Shown here one piece after another: positions 35,877 to 43,548 of a DNA stretch of 64,000 bases; within the stretch, counting starts at the first letter, position 1; the number at the start of each line of letters is the position of its first letter. The stretch spans positions 88,724 through 152,723 of the forward strand of contig CAZCGE010000134.1 in the NCBI GenBank assembly GCA_964498125.1, in the 5' to 3' direction. The position numbers and the translations under genes were made by a program. The stretch comes from CAMDBL01 sp964498125. Its GTDB lineage: Bacteria; Pseudomonadota; Alphaproteobacteria; Rhizobiales; Hyphomicrobiaceae. The notes beneath the pieces are model-generated. The model saw only the letters and a program-made list of their open reading frames with translations. It searched no databases and was not told the origin of the DNA.

Positions 35877-36117
35877 AGGCCCCAAGGGCGAGAAGCGCCC
35901 CGCCGACGTGATCGGCAACGCCGTCAAGGTGATGAAGATCGCCACCGGCGAGGAGTCCGAGGTGCTGACCGACGACGGCAAGGACGAGGCCGCGCAGTCG
36001 CTCGGAAGGCGAGGTGGGGAAGCCCGTGCCAAGGTGCTAAGCCCAAAGCGCAGGGTTGAGATCGCGCGTAGAGCAGCTAAGTCCCGCTGGAAGACCGAAA
36101 CCGAGAAGGCAGATTAG
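35869..36117 (+). CDS. Transposon passenger, 82-residue basic protein
   Basis: This small basic protein begins MPKGPKGEKRPADVIGNAVKVMKIATGEE and ends with a Lys/Arg-rich helix (RRVEIARRAAKSRWKTE) after SLGRRGGEARAKVLS. Proteins with this opening recur in alphaproteobacterial accessory DNA as unannotated ORFs, and the RRGGxARA motif suggests nucleic acid or ribosome binding, though that is not established. GGAGAGAGGCGAAAAG precedes the ATG. Its 3' end overlaps the convergent ATPase gene by 41 nt. Confidence 0.65.
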   Translation: MPKGPKGEKRPADVIGNAVKVMKIATGEESEVLTDDGKDEAAQSLGRRGGEARAKVLSPKRRVEIARRAAKSRWKTETEKAD

Positions 36118-37333
36118 CCTCCTTCTCCGTTTGCCTTCTGATGAAACCGGAAAGCATCGGGACAGCGAATTGGTATCGACCAAATCGGTTCCTGTAGATC
36201 AAGCCCTTGTCTTCGAGACGGCTTAGGTACTGCGCGACGCTGCTGCTGGAGTACTTTTTGTCGAGTACGTCCTTGGAAATGCGGATGATTTCTTGAGCTG
36301 TAAATTCCGCCTCGCAGTTTGGAAGCTGTGCTACGACTTTCAGAAAGACTCGCTGTGGATCAGAGACGAGATCCCAACGCTTAGAGAAGAAGTTCTGATC
36401 CAACTTCTGAAGCACCTGTGCGACAGGGATGACGAGTGGTTCATTTGATATGAGCTTCGCCATATATACATCAAAAGCCTCTCTACAAATATATTGGATG
36501 AAGAACGGGTATCCGCCTGAATGGTTCACGATGGCCTCAACGGACTCTGGCGTGAATTTTACGGGGCATTTTTCCTGCTGAAGGGGTACCGTGATAGCGT
36601 CACGAGATTCCTCCTCGCTGAGTCTGTCCAGCATCAGCGTATGGAACATGCGCTCGGAGTAAGTTCTCGCCTTTGTGAGCCGAGAGAACAGAGTCGGAAG
36701 GCCAGTTAGAACTAGCATGAATGGATATCCCCCCGGATGCTTCTGCACCGACTGGAACACGTCTAAAAGCAGCGAAAGCGGGTACTGATCCTTTTGTGCG
36801 TGGTCAGCCAAGTTTTGTGCCTCGTCGTAGGCAAAAATAATACCCTTGACCCCGGTCGAAGAAATCATTTTGCCAACGTGCCTGAGGACACTTTTGAGCT
36901 TGTCGGCCACAACACCTGGTGTGCCGTCGTAGATCTTTTGAAGATCGGCATACTCAAGCGGGCGCTGTTTCGTCGTCTTTTTACCGATGAATCCTATCGG
37001 CATCTCAACTTGGGTTTTTAGAAAAATAGAGCCAAGTAAAAGGGTGAGATCAGTAATTATGCGGACGACAATGCGTTCCTCGTTCAAGGTAGTTTGTTCG
37101 CTGAACTCATCCCCCGTCCAGAGCCAGCCTGCCTGTTGAGCAATGGGCTTAATGTGCCCAAGGAGCGCCGTTTTACCTACTCCGCGCAATCCCGAAAGAA
37201 TCAGATTCTGGGTGATTATGGGTTGACGGAGGAGCCGTCTAAACTCGTCCTGCTCAAGGGTTCGGCCGGCGAGATACGGAGGCGCGTGCCCAGAGCCAGG
37301 CACGAATGGGTTGGCGAAGAGATCAGGCTGCAT
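36077..37333 (-). CDS. Transposon passenger AAA ATPase with C-terminal winged helix
   Basis: This 418-residue protein resembles Cdc6/STAND-like AAA ATPases. Walker A is LSGLRGVGKTAL (Lys54-Thr55), Walker B is KGIIFAYDEAQNLAD near residue 167-180, and a sensor-like LVLTGLPTLFSR follows. The C-terminal 120 residues look like a winged helix (ISKDVLDKKYSSSSVAQYLSRLEDKGLIYRNRFGRYQF), so DNA binding is likely. GGGAGCGTAAGA precedes the start. It is divergent from the transposase, across two operator-like palindromes. It might be a target selector, as ATPase partners are in other transposons, or an independent defence-like factor. Its base composition is lower in GC than neighbouring chromosomal genes. 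Confidence 0.8.
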   Translation of the reverse strand: MQPDLFANPFVPGSGHAPPYLAGRTLEQDEFRRLLRQPIITQNLILSGLRGVGKTALLGHIKPIAQQAGWLWTGDEFSEQTTLNEERIVVRIITDLTLLLGSIFLKTQVEMPIGFIGKKTTKQRPLEYADLQKIYDGTPGVVADKLKSVLRHVGKMISSTGVKGIIFAYDEAQNLADHAQKDQYPLSLLLDVFQSVQKHPGGYPFMLVLTGLPTLFSRLTKARTYSERMFHTLMLDRLSEEESRDAITVPLQQEKCPVKFTPESVEAIVNHSGGYPFFIQYICREAFDVYMAKLISNEPLVIPVAQVLQKLDQNFFSKRWDLVSDPQRVFLKVVAQLPNCEAEFTAQEIIRISKDVLDKKYSSSSVAQYLSRLEDKGLIYRNRFGRYQFAVPMLSGFIRRQTEKEANLPSRFRSSSGT

Positions 37334-37355
37334 TCTTACGCTCCCTTACGATGTT

Positions 37356-37387
37356 GCGTAAGTTTACGACATGGCGTAAGTTTACGC
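37356..37387. promoter_or_regulatory. Two operator-like palindromes between ATPase and transposase
   Basis: GCGTAAGTTTACGA (37356-37369) and GCGTAAGTTTACGC (37374-37387) are near-identical palindromes (arms GCGTAA and TTACGC) whose centres are 18 bp apart, close to two helical turns. Additional CTTACG half-sites lie at 37335-37350. They fit a dimeric repressor controlling both divergent genes. The binding protein is unknown; the ATPase winged helix and the transposase helix-turn-helix are candidates. Confidence 0.5.
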
Positions 37388-37422
37388 AAGTGGATATAAG
37401 ATCGTAAAAATGACTTTTATAC

Positions 37423-37450
37423 TTGACGCTAGGCAAAAATATCATATATT
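37423..37450 (+). promoter_or_regulatory. Strong promoter of the transposase gene
   Basis: TTGACG (37423-37428) and TATATT (37445-37450) are separated by 16 bp and abut the coding region. A start site about 7 nt after the -10 would fall on the ATG at 37457, which predicts a leaderless transcript. No Shine-Dalgarno sequence precedes either ATG. Confidence 0.55.
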
Positions 37451-38344
37451 ATGGGCATGAACAAGCTGCCCATACAGAAGCGCGTCCAAATCCTCGCCAT
37501 GTTCTGCGAGGGATCGTCCATGCGGTCGATCTCGCGGGTCTGCGACGTGTCGATCAATACCATCGCGAAGATGTTGGAAGATGCCGGCAAGGTCTGCATG
37601 GCGTTCCATGACGCCAACGTGCGGAACGTCAAGGCCAAGCGGGTGCAAGTCGATGAAATCTGGTCGTTTTGCGCCGCCAAGCAGAAGAATGTGCCGACCA
37701 TGAAGAAGCCCGTTGATCGCGCTGGCGACGTGTGGACGTGGACGGCGTTGGAGGCGGACACCAAGTTGATCGTACAGTGGTACGTCGGCGACCGCGACGG
37801 CGACACTGCCAAGTATTTCATCAACGATCTGGCCAGCCGTCTCGCGACGCGCGTGCAACTGACCAGCGACGGCCTCAAGGCCTATCTCGAAGCGGTCGAG
37901 GGCGCCTTCGGCGCCGACGTGGACTATGCTCAGCTCGTGAAATTGTACGGCGAAAGCCCGGAAGTCGAGAAGCGCTACTCGCCGGCCGAATGTGTCGGCG
38001 CCCGCAAAACACGGATCGAGGGTGATCCCGATCCGGCGCACATTTCGACTTCCTATGCCGAGAGGCAGAACCTGACGATGCGCATGCACATGCGGCGCTT
38101 CACGAGGCTGACGAATGCATTCAGCAAAAAGTTCGAGAGCTACGTCAACATGGTCGCTCTCTATGCCGTCTGGTACAACTTCATCCGTATTCACAAGACG
38201 CTGTGGGTGACGCCTGCAATGGCCGCTGGCCTCACCGGCAAGCTGATGAGTATGGAAGACGTTGTTGCGTTGATGGATGCCGTCGCGCCGAAGCCGGGAC
38301 GGCCCAAGACTTACAAAAAGCGCGGCGAAGAAATTTCAAACTGA
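37451..38344 (+). CDS. IS1-family-type transposase (single ORF)
   Basis: This transposase of up to 297 residues has an N-terminal helix-turn-helix (RVQILAMFCEGSSMRSISRV) and a DDE catalytic domain: VDEIWSF (first Asp), LTSDGLKAYLEAVEG (second Asp) and STSYAERQNLTMRM (Glu). Canonical IS1 needs a frameshift to fuse InsA and InsB, whereas this gene is continuous, as in some IS1 subgroups. It ends 9 bp before the right end of the element. ATGs at 37451 and 37457 are both possible; the promoter position favours the second. Confidence 0.85.
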   Translation: MGMNKLPIQKRVQILAMFCEGSSMRSISRVCDVSINTIAKMLEDAGKVCMAFHDANVRNVKAKRVQVDEIWSFCAAKQKNVPTMKKPVDRAGDVWTWTALEADTKLIVQWYVGDRDGDTAKYFINDLASRLATRVQLTSDGLKAYLEAVEGAFGADVDYAQLVKLYGESPEVEKRYSPAECVGARKTRIEGDPDPAHISTSYAERQNLTMRMHMRRFTRLTNAFSKKFESYVNMVALYAVWYNFIRIHKTLWVTPAMAAGLTGKLMSMEDVVALMDAVAPKPGRPKTYKKRGEEISN

Positions 38345-38451
38345 GACACCACCCGAAGCGCGGCGCGACCCGACAGAGAATTGCGCGCGAAGCGCTCGCA
38401 TTCGGCCACTCTGCGCACTATGTAACGGCACGCTTCGACGAGGTGTCGCCC

Positions 38452-39606
38452 ATGCCGATATGGCTTTACGTCCTCCTGGCCGCCGGACCCATGCTGGTCA
38501 GTCCCATGCTGGCCGGCCCGGCGCATGCCGAAATGACCAACGCGCCGCGGCCCACGCACAGCGTCGCGGCGAAGGTCGAGACTGTCGCCAAGGGGCTGGA
38601 GCATCCCTGGGCACTGGCATTCCTGCCGGACGGGCGCATGCTGGTCACCGAGCGGCCGGGGCGGCTCAGGATCGTCAGCAAGGACGGCAAGTTGTCGCCA
38701 GCCGTTGCCGGCGTCCCGGTTGTCGCCGCGCGCGGCCAGGGCGGCCTGCTCGACGTGGCTCTCGACCCGCGCTTTGCCGACTCTGGCAGCATCTATCTGA
38801 CTTACGCCGAACCGCGTGGCGGCAACACCAATGCCACCGCGCTGGCGCGCGCTCGCTTCGTTCTGGCCGGCGATAGCGGCCGCCTCGAGGAATTCCGCGT
38901 CCTCTTTCGCCAGCAGCCCGCCTGGGACTCAGGCCATCATTTCGGCTCGCGCATCGCTTTTTCCCGCGACGGCGCGCTGTTTGTCACGTTGGGCGAGCGC
39001 AGCGCCGCGCGCGACGAGGCACAGAACCCAGCCAACCACATCGGCAAGGTGGTGCACCTGAACGCGGACGGCACCGCGCATGCCAGCAATCCGAAGCTGC
39101 CGGGCTGGGCGCCAGAGAACTGGTCGATTGGCCACCGCAATGTGCAGGCGGCGGCCATTCATCCCGCAACCGGCAAGCTGTGGACCGCCGAGCACGGCGC
39201 CCGCGGCGGCGACGAGGTCAACATCCCGGAGGCCGGACGAAACTACGGCTGGCCGGTGATCAGCTATGGCCGGGAATACTCCGGCGGCAGGATCGGCGTC
39301 GGCGCGGCCAAGGACGGCATGCAGCAGCCGGTCTACTACTTCGACCCCTCGATTGCACCGTCCGGCATGGCCTTCTACACGTCTGATGTCGTGCCGGAAT
39401 GGAAGGGCAGCCTGTTCGTCGGCGCACTGGCGCAGATGCACTTGAACCGGTTGGTGCTCGACGGCGACAAGGTGGTCGGCGAGGAACGGCTGCTCACAGA
39501 GTTGCGCGCGCGCATCCGCGACGTGCGTCAGGGCCCGGACGGAGCGCTGTGGTTGCTGACCGACAGCGCGGATGGCAAGGTGCTGCGGGTGACGGGCGCA
39601 AGATAA
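38452..39606 (+). CDS. PQQ-dependent sugar dehydrogenase-type protein
   Basis: This periplasmic beta-propeller protein has 384 residues. A signal peptide ends near GPAHAEM. The soluble aldose/sorbosone dehydrogenase (Asd/YliI, GSDH) pattern is clear: EHPWALAFLPDGRMLVTERPGRL, GQGGLLDVALDP, DSGHHFGSRIAFSRDG, WSIGHRNVQAAAIHP and WTAEHGARGGDEVN-IPEAGRNYGWP. Homologues oxidise aldose sugars using PQQ. The ATG at 38452 was chosen to give a signal peptide; earlier readings run into the transposon. It is co-directional with the VOC gene 14 bp downstream. Confidence 0.87.
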   Translation: MPIWLYVLLAAGPMLVSPMLAGPAHAEMTNAPRPTHSVAAKVETVAKGLEHPWALAFLPDGRMLVTERPGRLRIVSKDGKLSPAVAGVPVVAARGQGGLLDVALDPRFADSGSIYLTYAEPRGGNTNATALARARFVLAGDSGRLEEFRVLFRQQPAWDSGHHFGSRIAFSRDGALFVTLGERSAARDEAQNPANHIGKVVHLNADGTAHASNPKLPGWAPENWSIGHRNVQAAAIHPATGKLWTAEHGARGGDEVNIPEAGRNYGWPVISYGREYSGGRIGVGAAKDGMQQPVYYFDPSIAPSGMAFYTSDVVPEWKGSLFVGALAQMHLNRLVLDGDKVVGEERLLTELRARIRDVRQGPDGALWLLTDSADGKVLRVTGAR

Positions 39607-39620
39607 ACGGAGCAACGACA

Positions 39621-40139
39621 ATGCCAAATGACGCATCTGCTGGGCAGCGGGCATCCAACGCCATCCACCCCTCCGTCCGCATCGGCCACGTGCACCTGAG
39701 GGTCGCCAACCTGGAGCGATCGCTGATATTCTATCGCGACGTGCTCGGCTTCGAGGTCACCTTTCGCCGCCAGGGCGCGGTGTTCATGTCGGCCGGCGGC
39801 TATCACCATCACCTGGCGATCAACACCTGGGAGAGCGCTGGCGGCACGCCGCCACCCCCCGGCAGCACGGGGCTGTATCACACCGCCATCCTCTACCCGA
39901 CGCGGCCGCTGCTGGCCGATGGGCTGCGGCGGCTGATCGCCGCCGATATCCAGCTCGACGGCGCCAGCGATCACGGTGTCAGCGAGGCGCTGTACCTGCA
40001 CGACCCCGACGAGAATGGCGTCGAGTTGTATTGGGACCGGCCAAAGGAGCTGTGGCCCAAGGACGCCAATGGCGGCCTCGCCATGTACACGCGTCGCCTG
40101 GATCTGCAGGCGCTGCTGGCCGAGCCGCAGGCGGCCTGA
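39621..40139 (+). CDS. VOC-family (glyoxalase/extradiol dioxygenase-like) protein
   Basis: This 172-residue metal-dependent protein has the vicinal-oxygen-chelate fold. The first motif is IGHVHLRVANLERSLIFYRDVLGFEV and the second YLHDPDENGVELYWDRP, with His in HVHLRV and Glu in NGVELYW as likely metal ligands. It resembles the catechol-2,3-dioxygenase-like CatE branch more than glyoxalase I. It starts 14 bp after the sugar dehydrogenase. A physiological substrate cannot be assigned. Confidence 0.83.
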   Translation: MPNDASAGQRASNAIHPSVRIGHVHLRVANLERSLIFYRDVLGFEVTFRRQGAVFMSAGGYHHHLAINTWESAGGTPPPPGSTGLYHTAILYPTRPLLADGLRRLIAADIQLDGASDHGVSEALYLHDPDENGVELYWDRPKELWPKDANGGLAMYTRRLDLQALLAEPQAA

Positions 40140-40149
40140 GGCGAACGCA

Positions 40150-41304
40150 TCAGCCAGCGAACCGGATCTGTGCCAGATATCGCACAGCCCAGGCTTCGCC
40201 CTTGCCCTTAGCCTCCGTCTTGACGCCGGTGGGCGGCACGATGCTGCCGATCACAACGGGGGCCTCTCCGGCAGCACGCAATGCGGACAGCACCGCGTCG
40301 GCGCGCGCCTTGTCGGCCACCACCACCATGCCGATGCCGCAGTTGAAGGTGCGCAGCATTTCCGTGTCACCGAGGCGACCAGCCTTGGCGAGCCAGCCAA
40401 ATACGGCCGGTGCGGACCAGGCCGCCAGGTCGATCTCGGCGGCGACGCCGGCCGGTAGCACCCGCGGCAGGTTTTCGCTCGGGCCACCGCCGGTGATGTG
40501 CGACAGCGCCTTGATCGCCCCCTTGGCGCCGCCCGTGGCCGTCAGAGCCGCGAGCAACGGTTTGACGTAGATGCGGGTGGGGGTGAGGAGGGACTCGGCG
40601 AGGGTGGAAACGGTGTCTGACCGGAGGTCAGACACCAAGACACCAAACGGCGCCGGCGCGTCCCAGTCGAGCCCGGCTTCCGCCACCAACCGGCGCACCA
40701 GCGAATAGCCGTTGGAATGCACACCCGAGGACGGCAGGCCGATCAACACGTCGCCCACGACGATATCGTCACGCGGCAGCAACTCGCCGCGTTCGGCCGC
40801 GCCCACCGCGAAACCGGCGAGGTCGTAGTCCTTGCCGTGGTACATGCCGGGCATCTCGGCCGTCTCGCCACCAATCAAGGCCGCGCCGGCCTGCCGGCAG
40901 CCCTCGGCGATGCCGGCAATGACATCCTTCGCCACGCCCACATCGAGCCGGCCGCAAGCGAAATAATCCAGGAAAAACAACGGCTCGGCACCCTGCACGA
41001 CCAGATCGTTGACGCACATCGCGACCAGATCGATGCCGATCGTCGCGTGCCGCCCGGTGTCGATGGCAATCTTCAGCTTGGTGCCGACACCGTCATTGGC
41101 CGCCACCAGGATCGGGTCCTTGAAGCCTGCCCGCTTCAGATCGAACAGCCCGCCGAAGCCGCCCAGGTCGCCATCCGCGCCGGGTCGCCGCGTCGCGCGC
41201 GCCAAGGGCTTGATCGCCCGCACCAGCGCGTTGCCGACATCGATATCGACGCCGGCCTCGGCATAGGTGATCGGCCTGTTGCGCTCGTCGGGGGATTGGG
41301 CCAT
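40150..41304 (-). CDS. purM: Phosphoribosylformylglycinamidine cyclo-ligase (AIR synthetase)
   Basis: PurM makes aminoimidazole ribotide in purine synthesis. The 384-residue protein has ITYAEAGVDIDVGNALV, VAANDGVGTKLKIA, DLVVQGAEPLFFLDYFA, GGETAEMPGMY, GLPSSGVHSNGYSLVR and ITGGGPSENLPRVLP. Between PAPF and TLAESLLTPTRIYVK there are about nine extra residues (223-231, around SDLRSD). They are encoded by a perfect palindrome at 40612-40636 inserted in frame; homologues have about four residues here. The catalytic motifs are intact, so the enzyme is probably functional. The start at 41304 gives the family N-terminus. The gene is divergent from the DUF2066 gene. Confidence 0.95.
   Translation of the reverse strand: MAQSPDERNRPITYAEAGVDIDVGNALVRAIKPLARATRRPGADGDLGGFGGLFDLKRAGFKDPILVAANDGVGTKLKIAIDTGRHATIGIDLVAMCVNDLVVQGAEPLFFLDYFACGRLDVGVAKDVIAGIAEGCRQAGAALIGGETAEMPGMYHGKDYDLAGFAVGAAERGELLPRDDIVVGDVLIGLPSSGVHSNGYSLVRRLVAEAGLDWDAPAPFGVLVSDLRSDTVSTLAESLLTPTRIYVKPLLAALTATGGAKGAIKALSHITGGGPSENLPRVLPAGVAAEIDLAAWSAPAVFGWLAKAGRLGDTEMLRTFNCGIGMVVVADKARADAVLSALRAAGEAPVVIGSIVPPTGVKTEAKGKGEAWAVRYLAQIRFAG
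40612..40636. repeat. Palindrome inserted in frame within purM
   Basis: GGTGTCTGACC and GGTCAGACACC form perfect 11-bp arms around a GGA loop. The element belongs to the GTCTGAC/GTCAGAC family seen at 18379-18405. It lies inside the purM coding frame and adds about nine residues without a stop. On the coding strand, GGTGTCTT directly precedes GGTGTCTG, a possible trace of the insertion event. Confidence 0.75.
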
Positions 41305-41547
41305 GAAACCTCTTGGTTTGCTTCGGATCGGCGTGCGGATCGGACTTCGCGGCTGTCGCGGTTCGCACGTGGGGATCATGCGAGCGTGGACACGGACGAA
41401 GGTATCCCAACTTCCGCCCTATTAATCGCAGGATATGTGGCGTCCTAGCAAACCAGCGAGCGGTTCAGCAACCTGCTATATGTGCCGCGGCTCGGTCGGC
41501 GTGGAGCAAGCCGCGCGAATAGTCGAGCCATTTCTGCAGGAGGGCAC

Positions 41548-42678
41548 GTGGGCACTCATCCGCGCATGATTGGCCGATGCATGATTGCCGTGCTCGTGTT
41601 CGGGCTGTCCGGCGCCGGCCTCGCGCCGGGCGAAGCCAGCGCCCAGCCGCGCGCCGACAAGGCCTATACCATCGCTAATTACCCGGTCGAGGCCCAGGCC
41701 GAAGATGCCGTCACCGCCAAGGACCGCGCACTGGCCGAGGGCCAGCAGGCCGCATTCCGGTCCCTGTTGAAACGCCTGGTGCCAGTCACCGCCTACAACC
41801 GGCTGAAGTCGCTGCGCAAGGTCAAGGCAGCCGACCTCGTCGAAGGCGTCTCGGTTCGCTCCGAGCGCAATTCGACCACCCAGTACATCGCCAGCCTCGA
41901 TTTCGCCTTCAGTCCGCAGGCTGTGCGCACGCTATTGCGCCGTGAGGGCATCGCATTCATCGATCAGCAGGCCGCGCAGACCGTCGTCGTGCCGATCGTC
42001 ATGGCCGCTCAGGCCGCCGAACCCGAAAGCGCGGCAAATTCCAAGCTTTGGCTGGACACCTGGTCGGGCCTCGACCTGGAGCATGCGCTGACACCCGTCC
42101 GGCTCGGCTCTCCAAAGGCTGCGCCGCCCGCGAACACGATGCAGCGGCTGATCGCTGGCGACCAGGCCGGTATTGCACCGCTGGCCGCCGAATTCCGCTC
42201 GGATTTCACCGTTGCCGTCATTGCCGAGCCAGATTTGCCGAACAATCGCTTGCATATCTGGCTATCGGGCGAGGACGCCTCCGGACCCATCCTGTTGAAG
42301 CGCAGCTATCGCCTGTCCGGCGGCGACCTCACCTACACCATGGAGTTGGCGGCCGTGGTCGGGCTCGGCATCCTGGAGGGGCGCTGGAAGGCGCAAGCAC
42401 TGCGTAATCGTGGTGGCAATGCCTCGTTGTCGCAGACTGCGGCGGCCTTCGAGTTGACAGTGGAGTTTCGCAGCCGCGTGCAATGGGAGGAAATGCGCAA
42501 CCGGCTTGAACGGATCCAGGGCGTCGAGGAAGTCGACGTGGTGTCCTTGACCACCCGCAGCGCCACTTTGGCCCTGCGCTTCCCCGGCGGCCCCGAGCAA
42601 CTGGTTGACGCCGTGGAGGCGCAGGGCATGGACTTGAGCCGGGCCGGCGGCATGTGGACATTGCGCCCTGCCCCTTGA
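41548..42678 (+). CDS. DUF2066 domain-containing protein
   Basis: This 376-residue exported protein belongs to the DUF2066 family of unknown function. A signal peptide (MIAVLVFGLSGAGLAPGEASAQ) is followed by YTIANYPVEAQAEDAVTAKDRALAEGQQAAFRSLLKRL, the family hallmark, and by RLIAGDQAGIAP. I chose the GTG at 41548 because AGGAGGGCAC lies directly upstream; ATGs at 41566 and 41581 lack such a site. It leads a conserved alphaproteobacterial block with a CDP-alcohol phosphatidyltransferase, an AI-2E permease and hdaA. Confidence 0.83.
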   Translation: MGTHPRMIGRCMIAVLVFGLSGAGLAPGEASAQPRADKAYTIANYPVEAQAEDAVTAKDRALAEGQQAAFRSLLKRLVPVTAYNRLKSLRKVKAADLVEGVSVRSERNSTTQYIASLDFAFSPQAVRTLLRREGIAFIDQQAAQTVVVPIVMAAQAAEPESAANSKLWLDTWSGLDLEHALTPVRLGSPKAAPPANTMQRLIAGDQAGIAPLAAEFRSDFTVAVIAEPDLPNNRLHIWLSGEDASGPILLKRSYRLSGGDLTYTMELAAVVGLGILEGRWKAQALRNRGGNASLSQTAAAFELTVEFRSRVQWEEMRNRLERIQGVEEVDVVSLTTRSATLALRFPGGPEQLVDAVEAQGMDLSRAGGMWTLRPAP

Positions 42679-42898
42679 TCGCGAGCGCGACCATTGCACC
42701 CGCTCCAGGCCGGCACTCCAGGCCTGCGAGAAATCCTCGCCAAACCGCTTTGCCCCGTAATTGCCACTCGACGGCGCCAAGGCGAGGAGGATAGGCTTTA
42801 TTCGATCATATTGCGCCAGCGCCACAAGAGCGCGTCGTGGCGGCACGCCGTTGGTTCGGTGTGCCCGATCGAGCGCAAATAGCCAAAGGGAGACTTCG

Positions 42899-43471
42899 AT
42901 CACGCGTGCTGTCAGCTTGCCTAACCTGATCACATTGGGCCGGGTAATCCTGGTGCCGGTGGTGTTCTGGCTGGTCGTCACACACCAGATTCAAGCGGCA
43001 TTTTTCTTGTTCGTGCTGGCGGGCGTCAGCGATGCCGTCGATGGCTTCCTGGCCAAGCGTTTCGGCTGGCAAACGGTGCTCGGCGCCTACCTCGACCCGA
43101 TGGCGGACAAGCTGCTCATCGTCTCGATCTTCGTCGCCATGGGTGTTCTGGGTGAATTGCCGTCCTGGATCGTCATTGCGGTCGTGTCGCGCGACATCCT
43201 GATCGTGCTGGGTATTGTCTTGTCCTGGCTGCTGGGCCATCCGGTCGGCATCCAGCCGTCCGCCGTCAGCAAGGCCAATACGGCCTCGCAGATCGTGCTG
43301 GCTGCCACAGTCCTGGCTGACGAGGGGTTTAACCTCGGCCTGGATGGCACGCGCTTGGTCCTGGTGTGGCTGACCGCGATCTTGACCGTGGCCTCGCTTG
43401 CGCTTTACGCGCGAACATGGCTGAAGCACATGGCGCTTTTCGCGTCGACGGGAAGCGATCGCCAACCCTGA
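42899..43471 (+). CDS. CDP-alcohol phosphatidyltransferase (PgsA-like), apparent ATC start
   Basis: This inner-membrane phospholipid-synthesis enzyme of 190 residues contains the CDP-alcohol motif as DAVDGFLAKRFGWQTVLGAY with LDPMADK, which keeps all four Asp residues, and about six hydrophobic helices. It resembles the PgsA/cardiolipin-type branch. Homologous N-termini begin near TRAVSLPNLITLGR. In that position the DNA has ATC (42899-42901) preceded by AAAGGGAGACTTCG, a good ribosome-binding site. No ATG or GTG is in frame nearby, and the TTG at 42917 has no such site. Either a rare ATC start is used or one base differs from a real ATG. It lies about 220 bp after DUF2066 and 77 bp before the permease. 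Confidence 0.82.
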   Translation: MTRAVSLPNLITLGRVILVPVVFWLVVTHQIQAAFFLFVLAGVSDAVDGFLAKRFGWQTVLGAYLDPMADKLLIVSIFVAMGVLGELPSWIVIAVVSRDILIVLGIVLSWLLGHPVGIQPSAVSKANTASQIVLAATVLADEGFNLGLDGTRLVLVWLTAILTVASLALYARTWLKHMALFASTGSDRQP

Positions 43472-43548
43472 ACGGGAAGGCTATTTTTTGCAACTCGGCG
43501 GCAGCGGGTAGCTGCCACTGACGCACGACGGGGGAAGGGGGAAGGGTG

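Larger units (their letters stand above)
35585..38353 (+). mobile_element. IS1-family-type transposon with passenger genes (2769 bp)
   Basis: The element is bounded by inverted repeats. The left end reads GGTAGTGTCTCAGTTTGAAA, and the right end, read inward, is identical except G for A at the fourth position; the match runs 21 bp. The 8-bp sequence CGAAGCGC is directly repeated on both sides (35577-35584 and 38354-38361), as expected for a target-site duplication of IS1-type elements. Inside are two small plus-strand genes, a minus-strand AAA ATPase and, at the right end, a single-ORF transposase. The intact ends suggest recent insertion. The insertion lies in an intergenic hairpin downstream of the SPFH gene. 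Confidence 0.88.
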
